From positions 1 through 64,000 of the forward strand of contig NZ_JAKZKS010000009.1 of NCBI RefSeq assembly GCF_022808615.1: DNA of 64,000 nt. The letters run 5' to 3'. Of the stretch, positions 16,616 to 25,768 are shown piece after piece (positions within the stretch are counted from its first letter, which is position 1; each line of letters begins with the position of its first letter). A model generated the notes under the pieces. That model did no database searches. It was not told where the DNA came from and saw nothing but the letters and a program-made list of their open reading frames with translations. Position numbers and translations under genes: made by a program. Origin of the DNA: Bacillus sp. FJAT-47783 (GTDB taxonomy: Bacteria; Bacillota; Bacilli; Bacillales; Aeribacillaceae).

Positions 16616-19600
16616 CGCCATCCTCCTTTCTTATGATCTCTAACACTTCTTGTGCTTTCATATTTTTTAACGTTCGATATTCATTCTTTTCTAATGATTC
16701 GTCAAATTGACAGATCGTTTTAAATGAGCAATACGTACAAGGCTTTTTATCTTTTAGTTTGTAAGGTGAAATCGAAACCGTTCCATCCGTTATTTCCGAT
16801 CCGATACGAATAAATTCCTTTCGAATATGGTGACGTAATACATCAAACTCTTGTTCACTTGCGATCGATGAATACGAATAAAAGCCACCCGTCTTTTTGA
16901 TTCCCGCTGCTACAATATTAGAGCGTCCATGTTCAAGTGTTCGGTCCATTAATTTAACCGCTTCTTCTTCTCCTAGTAAGAGACCATTCATCTTAAAGCT
17001 TTTGAAAATTTCTTCTTCAATCACATCATCCGTTACTTGACCAGATGTTTGGATAAACGGGTCGTGAATATGGAAGTATAGTACCCCAGCAGGTGTCGCT
17101 TTTACCCCTAGCCATTCTTGAGAGTGGGAAATGACAATATCTAAATAAGTTAGCATTTGTAAGGCAAGTCCATAATAAACTTCCGTTAAATCAAGCACTT
17201 TGTCACTTGATTTAAAATCGATAATGCGAAGTAACGTACCTTGTGAGCTTTCCGCTTTATCCACGCGATCGATTCGACCGATTACCTCCATCGTGCAGCC
17301 ATTTTGTAACGTAAAGCGAAACGGCGGAAGTTGTTGACTTTTTCCGAAGCCAAGCTCAATTTCAACTGGAGCAAAACCACTCATCCGTGCATGATCACTT
17401 AAAATAGACGACGCTCGAGTCATAATTTTTTGTAGCTTTCGCTTTAAGTAATGATGACGATTGGAACTTAATAATATTTCCCGCTGCAGCTTTGGTGCGA
17501 GCTGTTCCACTGCATCGAACGAAAGCTTTTCACACTGATTCTTCGTTAAATCACGCCAATCAAGTTGTAATTGCTTAAGACGATCAGACATCTGCTTTAA
17601 CGCCGCATGGAATAATTGCCCGATGTCTGGGGCATTTAAGCGAAATGTTTCACGCTCCTTTAGCTTTAATCCATGCGAGGCAAAATGGGAAAACGGACAT
17701 CTACGGAACAATTCCATCCTTGATACACTGCCTTGAATATGTTCTCCGTATAGCTTCCGGCTCACCTTTTTGTCTAACGTTTTTTCTTCATTTTTATAAA
17801 ATAAACTGCTGATCACTTTAATAGCATGCTGCTTCCATTTTGAATTCGTCATAAAAAAGTTATAAACTTCCCACCAAACATCATGAATCGGATATTGTTT
17901 CTTCCAGTTTTGCAGTTGAGTCGTCAAAAGCGATAATGTTACATTTGGACTAACAAGAAACGAGAGTTGTTCCTCCTCATCCATCGTTTCCGGTTCATTC
18001 ACAAACACCGTTTCCTTTACTTGTGGGAATAAATCGTTGAGACGGCGAATGATAACGGATGGAAGGAGCGCTTTTCCTTCCTCATCTGCTAACGGGTACG
18101 AAACGTATAAATGATTTTGAGCACTTGTTAAGGCTAAATAAATTAAAAAGTTTTCGTCTAATAACTGCCTTCTCGCCGTTGGAGCTAGCTCCAAGCCGCT
18201 ATGGAATAACTGTTCACGATCTTCATCAGATAACACACCATCATCATTCGGCTTCGCTGGTAACACCCCATCATTCACACCGATCAAAAAGGTTGTTTTT
18301 AACCCGTAAAAGCGCGAGCGATCCAGACTTGCCACAAGCACTTGGTCGATGGCTGGAGGAACGAGCGCAAATTTCATCGATTCCATCCCTGCATCTAATA
18401 CGTCTACAAATAAGGAGACAGAAATGCTTGCATCCCCCATCATTTCAACGAATTCATCGAGTAAATCCATTACGGCATTCCAAACTTGACCGTGTTCTCT
18501 TGCTTCTATTAATCTACCTTCTTTTTCTGCTTCCTGGCTTAATACTTCAAGCTTTTCCGGTACATTTAATTCTTCTAAATATAAATAAAGGGCTTCTGCC
18601 ATTTTCCGCCCTGTTTTTGCTCGCTTCAATCGTTTACGAAGCGTTTCGATCGGCGGGACAATTACCTCTCTTAAATCATTGATGAGTTCCTCCATCTCTC
18701 GTTCTTCATCTGTTTTAACATAATCGTCCTCTAACGAATAATAGCGCCTGTATGTCCATCGTTCATTTGCTGTCCACTTCGACCCTTGAATGCCATATGA
18801 TAGACAGTAGTTTTCTAGTACATCCATTTGTTCACGCATTTTTTGTTTCGATACATCTTGTGGATAGAGAAGCTCTGTTTTGACGCAGCGAAAGACCGCT
18901 TCATATCGCCAATTCCCTGTGATCACTTCAAATGATGAACGAATAAACTCTATAAGCGGATGATAAAGCATGGAACGCTTTTCATCGATAAAAAACGGAA
19001 TCTCAAAATCTTTAAACACTTGTTCTATTAAATCATGGTAGCGATTCATATCCCGAATGAGCACGGCCATGTCACGATATCGAGCCCCTTCGTCCCTAAC
19101 TAATCGTTTCATTTCTCGGGCAATCCCTTCCACTTCTGCCCGTTTATTAACAGCCTGTGCGATCGTCAAAGCTGGTTTCTCATCATAAGCTTTGGTCGGG
19201 CGGGATTCATAATAATTTTCTAAATGGATAAGGGACGGCTCTTCTTGAAATCGAACCATTTCCGTAAGCGTCACTTCATCGATATCGTGACCATTTAATC
19301 TCGCTAATTCAGCGAGTTTATGATACGTCATTCCTGTCATATGAAATAAATGTAATTCATGTGGTAAATGCTCATGGAACGGCTTATCAGCCGTAATGGC
19401 AATCGTTATGTTTTGAGCTGTTTTCATTAATGAGTCGATCACTTCATATTCTTGTGGAGTAAAGCTATGGAACCCATCTATATAAATCTCTGCTCCCTTT
19501 ACATAGTCCGACTCGATTATTTTTTCAGCGAGCAATTTCAAATAATCTTCTGAATCAATATATTTATTAGCTAACTCCTTTTCCAGCTCACGATAAAGGA

Positions 19601-20102
19601 GCAGCATATCATGCAACTTATCTGCGAGTGCTTTTTCATGACTTAAATCATTTGCAAGCAAGCTTTGATAGCGGCCTTCAAGCTCTTCAGGTGAAACCAT
19701 ATATCGTTTAAACTCTGTTATCATTTGCTCGACATGGTCGATAAAACCTGTTTTATCACTCGCTTTTACGAACACTTTAAATTCATGTTTTTTCTTATCG
19801 ATAATTTTTCTCAGCATCATGTGCACACCCGTTGATGATAAGTGCTTCCGGCTGATGCCACCCGTTTCTTGAAGAACACGCCAAGCTAAACGACTGAAGC
19901 TTAATACTTGTGCACGTACCATTCCATTTAATTCAGGTGCTTTCACAAGTTCATATTCCATCGCAAATGTCATTTGATCTGGAACAATATACATAATGGC
20001 AGGACCTTTGAGCGGCTCTTCTGTTAGCTGACCTTTTATTTCGCGTAAACATAATGCCGTCTTTCCTGTTCCGGAACGACCAATTAAAAAACGAACGCTC
20101 AC
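16608..20102 (-). CDS. addB: ATP-dependent helicase/nuclease subunit B (AddB)
   Basis: Partner of AddA in the Chi-regulated helicase-nuclease. Starting at GTG 20102 gives MSVRFLIGRSGTGKT and 1164 residues, very close to B. subtilis AddB; GGGAGA precedes it. The frame stays open for 61 more codons upstream, but that part is unlike the family and overlaps an intergenic repeat. Walker A is at residues 7-14. The C-terminal nuclease motif is IIDFKSSD. Four cysteines of the iron-sulphur site are visible: one in RRCPFSH and three in CTYCSFKTIC. Confidence 0.94.
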   Translation of the reverse strand: MSVRFLIGRSGTGKTALCLREIKGQLTEEPLKGPAIMYIVPDQMTFAMEYELVKAPELNGMVRAQVLSFSRLAWRVLQETGGISRKHLSSTGVHMMLRKIIDKKKHEFKVFVKASDKTGFIDHVEQMITEFKRYMVSPEELEGRYQSLLANDLSHEKALADKLHDMLLLYRELEKELANKYIDSEDYLKLLAEKIIESDYVKGAEIYIDGFHSFTPQEYEVIDSLMKTAQNITIAITADKPFHEHLPHELHLFHMTGMTYHKLAELARLNGHDIDEVTLTEMVRFQEEPSLIHLENYYESRPTKAYDEKPALTIAQAVNKRAEVEGIAREMKRLVRDEGARYRDMAVLIRDMNRYHDLIEQVFKDFEIPFFIDEKRSMLYHPLIEFIRSSFEVITGNWRYEAVFRCVKTELLYPQDVSKQKMREQMDVLENYCLSYGIQGSKWTANERWTYRRYYSLEDDYVKTDEEREMEELINDLREVIVPPIETLRKRLKRAKTGRKMAEALYLYLEELNVPEKLEVLSQEAEKEGRLIEAREHGQVWNAVMDLLDEFVEMMGDASISVSLFVDVLDAGMESMKFALVPPAIDQVLVASLDRSRFYGLKTTFLIGVNDGVLPAKPNDDGVLSDEDREQLFHSGLELAPTARRQLLDENFLIYLALTSAQNHLYVSYPLADEEGKALLPSVIIRRLNDLFPQVKETVFVNEPETMDEEEQLSFLVSPNVTLSLLTTQLQNWKKQYPIHDVWWEVYNFFMTNSKWKQHAIKVISSLFYKNEEKTLDKKVSRKLYGEHIQGSVSRMELFRRCPFSHFASHGLKLKERETFRLNAPDIGQLFHAALKQMSDRLKQLQLDWRDLTKNQCEKLSFDAVEQLAPKLQREILLSSNRHHYLKRKLQKIMTRASSILSDHARMSGFAPVEIELGFGKSQQLPPFRFTLQNGCTMEVIGRIDRVDKAESSQGTLLRIIDFKSSDKVLDLTEVYYGLALQMLTYLDIVISHSQEWLGVKATPAGVLYFHIHDPFIQTSGQVTDDVIEEEIFKSFKMNGLLLGEEEAVKLMDRTLEHGRSNIVAAGIKKTGGFYSYSSIASEQEFDVLRHHIRKEFIRIGSEITDGTVSISPYKLKDKKPCTYCSFKTICQFDESLEKNEYRTLKNMKAQEVLEIIRKEDGDE

Positions 20103-20199
20103 ACCATTCTCTCCCTTCATAAGAAATGCGGAAGGCTCCCCAATTGCGAATAACTCTCGCCCACTCTGGTAAGAAACGTCGCCTTCCTGGCTCCGCGAA

Positions 20200-20290
20200 A
20201 AACAAGCAAGCCGGCTAGAAGGTTGCTTTTCACCTTCTAGAGGACCCTCTTGTGACTCGAGCCGATGACGCCTGGAGCTGGACACAAAAA
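20200..20290. repeat. Probable intergenic repeat upstream of addB
   Basis: The sequence CTCGAGCCGATGACGCC followed by TGGAGCTGGACAC, with the inverted AACCTTCTAG / CTAGAGGACC blocks nearby, has the character of short GC-rich repeats found between Bacillaceae genes. It lies inside an artificial upstream extension of the addB frame. Only one copy is seen here, so the repeat call is weak. The rest of the gap to 20515 is AT-rich with no gene. Confidence 0.3.
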
Positions 20291-20394
20291 AGACTTTCTA
20301 AAAAACATGGAAAAAGGGACAATCGATTTGTCCCATTTGTTTCGCATTCCGTTTTTATTTTTCTACCTCTATTTTACTTGATTTATAAAAAAAA

Positions 20395-20505
20395 GTGTAT
20401 CCGCAAGTTCGGTTCAAATTCGCACAAGTTTAGATCATAACTCCGCAAATCACAAAAGAAATCCACAACTTCGTAAAAAAAGCGCACGAGGGACGGTTCT
20501 GGTGA
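20395..20505. repeat. Degenerate CCGCAAGT / GAGGGACG intergenic repeat, second copy
   Basis: Contains ATCCGCAAGTTC, TCGCACAAGTT, CTCCGCAAAT and GCGCACGAGGGACGG in the same order as similar motifs at 340-415. No ORF. Confidence 0.35.
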
Positions 20506-20515
20506 TATTTTAAAT

Positions 20516-20540
20516 AAGGCTGCCCACATGGACAGCCCCT
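20516..20540 (-). terminator. Hairpin after the EEP-family gene
   Basis: On the minus strand GGCTGTCC pairs with GGGCAGCC (one G-T pair) around a 4-nt loop. The following T-run is weak. Confidence 0.5.
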
Positions 20541-20545
20541 AATCA

Positions 20546-21331
20546 TTATATTTCTACTTCAACCCCGAAGTGGTCAGAAACGACAGGTCGATTTTCACCG
20601 TTAAAAACAACAGCTGACGTTTGCACAGGTATTTTTCGATTCGTGAAAATGAAATCAATGCGTAAATCGTGATGATTATCGTTCCAACCAGCTATTTTTC
20701 CTTTAACCGTAATCCCACAGTCTTTTTCCTTCGCTAATTCATACGTGTCATACAAACCGCTTTTCACCAAGTAATCATAGCCTTCATTTCGACTATTAGC
20801 ATCATTATTAAAGTCACCCATTAAAAATACCCATTTGTCTTTATTTATACGACTTAATAACTGATCGACTTGATCTTGAAACGGCTCTTCCACATCCGTC
20901 CACCAACCGAGGTGACAAGAATAGAATAGTAGTTCTTCATTCTTTATCCTTACTTTTGCTTCTACAATTTTTCGAGATTTCCATTGATGGATGGAGTTGC
21001 TTCTCGATACATAGAATGATCTTGCTTTTTCAATGGGGTGTTTCGACAAAATCGCGACCCCTTCTTCATATGTATCATAAGCTAAATGTGACATATCCCA
21101 ATAACAATGATAAGTAGGCCCTCCCATTTTCTTCAGTTGTTGTAAGATCATGAAGGCAAAATTATCTTCCTTTAGCTGACCTTTTACTCCTTTAGCATCG
21201 ATAGACTGACTGACTTCTTGTAAAGCGATACAATCGTATTCATTTTCTAAAATAGCCTCTGCTATCCATTTTATTTTTTCCATTTGGTTTTCTTCTTGCC
21301 AAGAGTGACAATTTAATGTTAATAATTTCAA
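20546..21331 (-). CDS. Endonuclease/exonuclease/phosphatase-family hydrolase
   Basis: About 261 residues of the EEP fold. Motifs in order: LTLNCHSW, ALQEVSQ (metal Glu), YSCHLGWW, LMGDFNNDA, and the C-terminal VSDHFGVEVEI (catalytic Asp-His). The real substrate cannot be read from sequence; such proteins are often linked to sugar PTS units. The preferred start is TTG 21331 (MKLLTLNCHSW), about 10 nt after GGAGC. The GTG at 21340 overlaps the EIICB stop but is too close to the ribosome site. Last gene of the alpha-glucoside unit. Confidence 0.8.
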   Translation of the reverse strand: MKLLTLNCHSWQEENQMEKIKWIAEAILENEYDCIALQEVSQSIDAKGVKGQLKEDNFAFMILQQLKKMGGPTYHCYWDMSHLAYDTYEEGVAILSKHPIEKARSFYVSRSNSIHQWKSRKIVEAKVRIKNEELLFYSCHLGWWTDVEEPFQDQVDQLLSRINKDKWVFLMGDFNNDANSRNEGYDYLVKSGLYDTYELAKEKDCGITVKGKIAGWNDNHHDLRIDFIFTNRKIPVQTSAVVFNGENRPVVSDHFGVEVEI

Positions 21332-21336
21332 GGTTT

Positions 21337-22980
21337 TCACGCTCCTAGTAAATCTTGTATGTCAGACTTTATGACATCCGCTTTTGGACCGTAAATGGCT
21401 TGAACGCCATTCCCTTTCACAATTAAGCCGAGAGCACCTTGTTCTTTCCATTTTGCTTCATCTGCAACTTTTGACATATCGGTAACCGTCACACGGAGGC
21501 GTGTCATACATGCATCTACTTCTTCAATATTGTTTTCTCCACCTAAGAGTGCAATGATTTCCGCTGCTAGTGAATGTTCTTTTCTACTTACTTTTTGAGC
21601 ATTTTGAGTAGTTTCTTCTGATTCGATATAATTTCCAGCGCGCCCTGGTGTTGGAATATTCATTTTCTTAATTAAGAAATTAAACACGACAAAGTTTACA
21701 CTAAAGAATACGACACAAGAAATGACAAAATTAATGAGATCACGGATCAAGCCTGCTTGGACAATCATCGGCGTACGTGTTAGTAACTCAATGAAACCAA
21801 AAGAATGAATACGTAAGTTGATCATATCACTAATTGCAAACGAAATACCGGTTGTTATCGCATACACGATATACAAAATAGGTGCAATAAACATAAACAT
21901 AAATTCAATCGGCTCTGTCACACCTGTTAAAAATACGGCTAACCCAGCAGATAAGAACATCGATTTATATTTTGCTTTTTTATCTTTATCGACATTGACA
22001 TACATCGCTAACGCTATACCGAGTAAAGAAGCCGTTGAGGCGATGACTTGTCCTACTTTAAAACGAGCCGGTACGACATCAGCTAGTAACGCTTTATAGC
22101 TTTCCATATCACCAGCTGCTTTTAAATGGTTTAAATCGGTTACCCATGCAAGCCATAATGGATCTTGACCCGCTACAATTTGTCCAGCTTTCTCTCCCGT
22201 TAAAATCGTATATGTGCCACCAAGCTCCGTATAATTCATCGGTACGGTCAGCATATGGTGTAAGCCGAACGGAAGCAATAATCGCTCTAACGTACCATAA
22301 ATAAACGGGGCAATAATGGGTGCTGAATTACGTGAAGAAGCGATCCAACGACCAAAATCATTTAATAACCCTTGAACAAATGGCCATACAAAAGCTAAAA
22401 CAACAGCTGTTCCGACAGAATAGACGATCACGACAAATGGAACGAATCGTTTTCCATTAAAAAATGCTAAAGCTTGTGGCAGTTTGTCGTAGTTATAATA
22501 TTTGTTAAATAAATTCGCGCCTAAGAAACCAGAAATAATCCCGACAAACACACCCATGTTTAAAGCAGGGGCACCTAATACAGATGTAAAGTAGTCTTTT
22601 ACAAGTAGTTCACTATTGAATAACGATTGAATCGTTGCTTCAGAATCTTGAAGCATCGCACTGTTTACCCCAAAAATCGCCCCTGTGACACGATTAATCA
22701 GGATAAAAGCTAACAGAGCCGCGAATGCGCCTCCTGCCCGCTCTTTCGCCCACGATCCCCCTATGGCTACAGCGAATAATATATGCAGATTCGTAATAAT
22801 AGCCCAACCGATATCTTCCATAATACGGGCAATCGCTTCAATTAGCGCAACATCGCCTCCAGCCATCGCAATGAGCTTCCCTAACGAGATCATCAAACCT
22901 GCTGCTGGCATTACCGCTACAACGACGATTAACGCTTTCCCAAACTTTTGCCAAAAATCAAAAGAAAACATTTTTTTCAT
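21337..22980 (-). CDS. PTS maltose/glucose-type transporter, EIICB
   Basis: 547 residues. The EIIC membrane domain (about 1-440) has around ten hydrophobic segments and the conserved motif ITEP-like VTEPIEFMFMF. A linker is followed by an EIIB domain (about 465-547) whose phosphorylated cysteine is in DACMTRLRV. No EIIA domain is present, so it must use one encoded elsewhere. It imports and phosphorylates a glucoside, probably maltose given the neighbour at 23084. A cre/LacI-type operator lies just upstream (23007-23024). Confidence 0.88.
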   Translation of the reverse strand: MKKMFSFDFWQKFGKALIVVVAVMPAAGLMISLGKLIAMAGGDVALIEAIARIMEDIGWAIITNLHILFAVAIGGSWAKERAGGAFAALLAFILINRVTGAIFGVNSAMLQDSEATIQSLFNSELLVKDYFTSVLGAPALNMGVFVGIISGFLGANLFNKYYNYDKLPQALAFFNGKRFVPFVVIVYSVGTAVVLAFVWPFVQGLLNDFGRWIASSRNSAPIIAPFIYGTLERLLLPFGLHHMLTVPMNYTELGGTYTILTGEKAGQIVAGQDPLWLAWVTDLNHLKAAGDMESYKALLADVVPARFKVGQVIASTASLLGIALAMYVNVDKDKKAKYKSMFLSAGLAVFLTGVTEPIEFMFMFIAPILYIVYAITTGISFAISDMINLRIHSFGFIELLTRTPMIVQAGLIRDLINFVISCVVFFSVNFVVFNFLIKKMNIPTPGRAGNYIESEETTQNAQKVSRKEHSLAAEIIALLGGENNIEEVDACMTRLRVTVTDMSKVADEAKWKEQGALGLIVKGNGVQAIYGPKADVIKSDIQDLLGA

Positions 22981-23006
22981 GTTCGAACCCTCCTAATAAT
23001 TCAAAT

Positions 23007-23024
23007 ATTGTGCAATCGTTTGCA
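23007..23024. promoter_or_regulatory. CcpA/LacI-type operator upstream of the PTS gene
   Basis: TGCAATCGTTTGCA (23011-23024) is an imperfect palindrome with the central CG of LacI-family sites and fits the cre pattern TGNAANCGNWNNCW. The same 14 bases occur upstream of the glucosidase gene. Confidence 0.6.
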
Positions 23025-23052
23025 TTTCACTTTAAAAATTTTTTACCATCTA

Positions 23053-23080
23053 AAGCAATCGGTCTTTATCCGATTGCTTC
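23053..23080 (-). terminator. Hairpin after the alpha-glucosidase gene
   Basis: On the minus strand AAGCAATCGG pairs with CCGATTGCTT around a 7-nt loop. The T-run is short, so it may only partly terminate, leaving some read-through to the PTS gene. Confidence 0.55.
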
Positions 23081-23083
23081 AAG

Positions 23084-24748
23084 TTATTCAATTCGGTACA
23101 CTCTCGTCTCGTACGGTTTTAACGTTACTTCTGTAATAGGTTCTCGCTCTTTCACATCATAATTATGCAAAAGTAATTGTTCAACGTGTAGTGTCATATT
23201 GTCATGTTTAAAAACAACTTCTTGCTCACTTAAGTTACAGATTACTAACACTTTTTGTTCCTCTAATGTACGTGTATATGCATAAATAGTAGGGTGCTCT
23301 TCCAATAAAAGATCGTACGTTCCATACGTCAATACGGCATTTTCTTTTTTCAATCGGATCATCTTTTTATAAAAATTTAAAATAGACTGTGGATCTTTTT
23401 TCTGTTTTTCCACGTTTATATTTTTATAGTTTGGATTTATTCCGATCCAAGGAGTACCTGTTGTAAACCCTGCATTTACTTCATCCGACCATTGCATTGG
23501 CGTTCGTGAATTATCGCGTGATGATGCCCATATAAGCTCCATAATTTCCTCATGAGGCATGCCTTCTTCAAACTTAATTTTGTAGAAATTTTTCACTCTT
23601 ACATCGTCATACTCGTCGATTGTTTGGAAATGAACGTTTGTCATGCCAATTTCCTGACCTTGGTAAATGAACGGTGTTCCTTGCATAAAGAAATACATCG
23701 CTCCTAGTGCAGTAGCACTTTCACGCCAATACGTTTGGTCATTTCCCCACGTTGATACAATTCGTGGAATATCGTGATTTTCGATATATAACGCATTCCA
23801 CCCTTTGTTTTCTAACCCTTTTTGCCATTTTGTTAACACTTTTTTCAGTTCAACAATATCGACATCCTTTTTTGATTCGGCATCCCAAAGGTCTAAATGC
23901 TCGAACTGGAACACCATATTAAATTTTCCACGTTCTTCACCGACCCAAAGCTCTGCATCTTCCACTTTTACTCCGTTCGCTTCTCCGACCGTCATAATAT
24001 CGTACTTCGAAAAGGTTTCTTTTTTCAGCTCATCTAAGTACGTATGAATACCATCGACATTCATATGTTTTTTAAAGGATGGCACATATTTTAAACCTTT
24101 TGGGTTTGGCATATCAGGAAGTCCATCTTCTTTTTTTATATGGCTGATTGCATCAACACGGAATCCGTCAATTCCTTTATCAAGCCACCAATTCACCATC
24201 TCGTAAAGCGCTTTCCGAACCTTTTCATTTTCCCAGTTTAAATCTGGTTGCCTGCGAGAGAAAAGGTGTAAGTAATATTGATCTGTCGTTTCGTCATATT
24301 CCCATGCTGAGCCGCCAAAAATACTTTCCCAGTTGTTCGGTTCTTTCCCCTCTTTTCCGTCACGCCAAATATACCAATCGCGCTTCGGGTTATCTTTTGA
24401 TGAGCGGGATTCAATGAACCATGGATGCTCATCACTCGTATGATTAATGACTAAATCTAAAATGAGCTTCATACCGCGTTTGTGAACTTCAGTTAACAAC
24501 TCATCGAAATCGCCCATAGTTCCAAAATCTTTTAATATCGCTTTATAATCACGAATATCGTAACCGTTATCATCATTTGGCGATTGAAAGATTGGACAAA
24601 TCCAAATAACGTCAATTCCTAATTGTTTTAAATAGTCTAGCTTCGAGATGACCCCTTTTAAATCACCGATCCCGTCACCATTTGAATCCATAAAGCTCCG
24701 CGGATAAATTTGATACGCGACCGCTTCTTTCCACCACGTTTTTTTCAT
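23084..24748 (-). CDS. malL: GH13 alpha-glucosidase (maltose-type, MalL family)
   Basis: 554 residues. Start 24748 (MKKTWWKEAVAYQIYPRSF) is used because GAGGGAT precedes it; the ATG at 24784 lies inside the operator. GH13 regions: LDLVINHTSDEH, GFRVDAISHIKK (nucleophile Asp), TVGEANGV (acid Glu), and IENHDIPR (third Asp). The residue after the nucleophile is Ala. In this subfamily Val there goes with alpha-1,6 and Ala with alpha-1,4 specificity, so maltose-like substrates are likely. The enzyme is intracellular, with no signal peptide. Confidence 0.88.
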   Translation of the reverse strand: MKKTWWKEAVAYQIYPRSFMDSNGDGIGDLKGVISKLDYLKQLGIDVIWICPIFQSPNDDNGYDIRDYKAILKDFGTMGDFDELLTEVHKRGMKLILDLVINHTSDEHPWFIESRSSKDNPKRDWYIWRDGKEGKEPNNWESIFGGSAWEYDETTDQYYLHLFSRRQPDLNWENEKVRKALYEMVNWWLDKGIDGFRVDAISHIKKEDGLPDMPNPKGLKYVPSFKKHMNVDGIHTYLDELKKETFSKYDIMTVGEANGVKVEDAELWVGEERGKFNMVFQFEHLDLWDAESKKDVDIVELKKVLTKWQKGLENKGWNALYIENHDIPRIVSTWGNDQTYWRESATALGAMYFFMQGTPFIYQGQEIGMTNVHFQTIDEYDDVRVKNFYKIKFEEGMPHEEIMELIWASSRDNSRTPMQWSDEVNAGFTTGTPWIGINPNYKNINVEKQKKDPQSILNFYKKMIRLKKENAVLTYGTYDLLLEEHPTIYAYTRTLEEQKVLVICNLSEQEVVFKHDNMTLHVEQLLLHNYDVKEREPITEVTLKPYETRVYRIE

Positions 24749-24769
24749 TTCGATCCCTCTCTCTTTTTG

Positions 24770-24783
24770 TGCAATCGTTTGCA
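24770..24783. promoter_or_regulatory. CcpA/LacI-type operator upstream of the alpha-glucosidase gene
   Basis: TGCAATCGTTTGCA, identical to the site upstream of the PTS gene. Both flanks start GTGCA and TTTGCAT. It could bind CcpA or a dedicated LacI-family repressor. Confidence 0.6.
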
Positions 24784-24939
24784 TAAATTAATCATAACAA
24801 TTTTTCATAAAATTTCAATGACCTTTTGTAAGTTTTGTCATTTTTTTCTTTAGAAATAAGATAGATCGTAATAAAATTGAAACAACTTCACTTTAATTGA
24901 GAAGTTCTCTCATTCTTACGGGAGTACGCCTTCCACTGA

Positions 24940-25176
24940 ATGAAGTTTCACTTTATCGTGTTAAAAGCACTTCATATCATCATTGCCTTGTTTGTAATTG
25001 TGTTAGCGGCTTATGGTTATTTTGCCAATCAAGATGAGGTCCTTCCATATGTTATGACTTTATTAGGCGTTATGCTGCTTGTTGTGGGGCTTTCAGAAAT
25101 GAAGCAGCATCGAAAAACGATTGCTGTTATATGTTTTGCAGCCTCGCTTTTTATATTTTTTGTCGTATTTTTTTAA
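24940..25176 (+). CDS. Small membrane protein (YczI/DUF3953-like)
   Basis: 78 residues with three hydrophobic segments (about 7-25, 33-50 and 58-78) and a short basic loop KQHRKT. It resembles the small YczI-type membrane proteins of Bacillus. No function is known to me. The ribosome site is poor (GGGAG about 15 nt upstream). The first codons lie within a 24-nt motif that is the reverse complement of the end of the repeated structured element at 43119 and 47862, so this start region may derive from that element. Confidence 0.65.
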   Translation: MKFHFIVLKALHIIIALFVIVLAAYGYFANQDEVLPYVMTLLGVMLLVVGLSEMKQHRKTIAVICFAASLFIFFVVFF

Positions 25177-25187
25177 ACGTATACAAT

Positions 25188-25225
25188 AAAAGAAGGTGCC
25201 AAACTTAATGGACACCTTCTTCTTT
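25188..25225. terminator. Bidirectional terminator between the DUF3953-like gene and sipV
   Basis: AGAAGGTG (25191-25198) pairs with CACCTTCT (25213-25220), with A-rich and T-rich flanks usable in both directions. Confidence 0.7.
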
Positions 25226-25252
25226 CTACCGGAAAAACCAACTCTACACATT

Positions 25253-25768
25253 TTATGACGGATTTACTTTTCCAACGACATCTTCCATTTTAACAAAGCC
25301 AAAGTGGCGACTATCTCGACTATTTAACCGATTATCTCCAATGACGAAAATACAATCATCAGGGACTGTTTTCTCACCTGTCACTTCTTCTAGCGTAAAA
25401 TCTCCTGTTAATGGACTATTAAATCCTTCACTTTTTTCCTTTGGCAAAAACGACTCTTTCCTTTTCTCTCCATTCACATACAGTTGATCATTTTTATATT
25501 CAATTTCATCTCCAGGAAGACCGATGACTCGTTTTACTAATATATCCTTTTCCTTTGGAAGTTGGAACACGACAATATCGAAACGATCCATATCTTGAAA
25601 CTTGTAACTCCATTTATTAATAGAGAAATGTTCACCCTCTGGCAACGTTGGCTGCATTGATTCGCCGTCGACCGTATATTCAGCAAAAACAATATTTTTT
25701 ATTCGTCCTATTGAAACAACGAAAGTCAAGATGATAACCATTAAAAAGAATTTCTTCAAAGGACTCAC
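25253..25768 (-). CDS. sipV: Signal peptidase I, SipV type
   Basis: 171 residues: one N-terminal membrane anchor (about 7-25) and an extracellular catalytic domain with Ser37 in GESMQP and Lys79 in VKRVIGLPGDE, plus the box GDNRLNSRDSR. It cleaves signal peptides from exported proteins. Its start overlaps the yhjE stop by 4 nt, as in the B. subtilis yhjE-sipV pair. The short type without a C-terminal anchor is normal for Gram-positive SipS/SipV. Confidence 0.9.
   Translation of the reverse strand: MSPLKKFFLMVIILTFVVSIGRIKNIVFAEYTVDGESMQPTLPEGEHFSINKWSYKFQDMDRFDIVVFQLPKEKDILVKRVIGLPGDEIEYKNDQLYVNGEKRKESFLPKEKSEGFNSPLTGDFTLEEVTGEKTVPDDCIFVIGDNRLNSRDSRHFGFVKMEDVVGKVNPS

Noticed and set aside
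18059-18682. 207-residue plus-strand frame inside addB
   Set aside because: Antisense to a well-supported coding region, and no family features are seen.
20103-20285. N-terminal extension of AddB by 61 residues
   Set aside because: It is unlike the family, overlaps an apparent intergenic repeat, and a GTG with a ribosome site gives the normal length.
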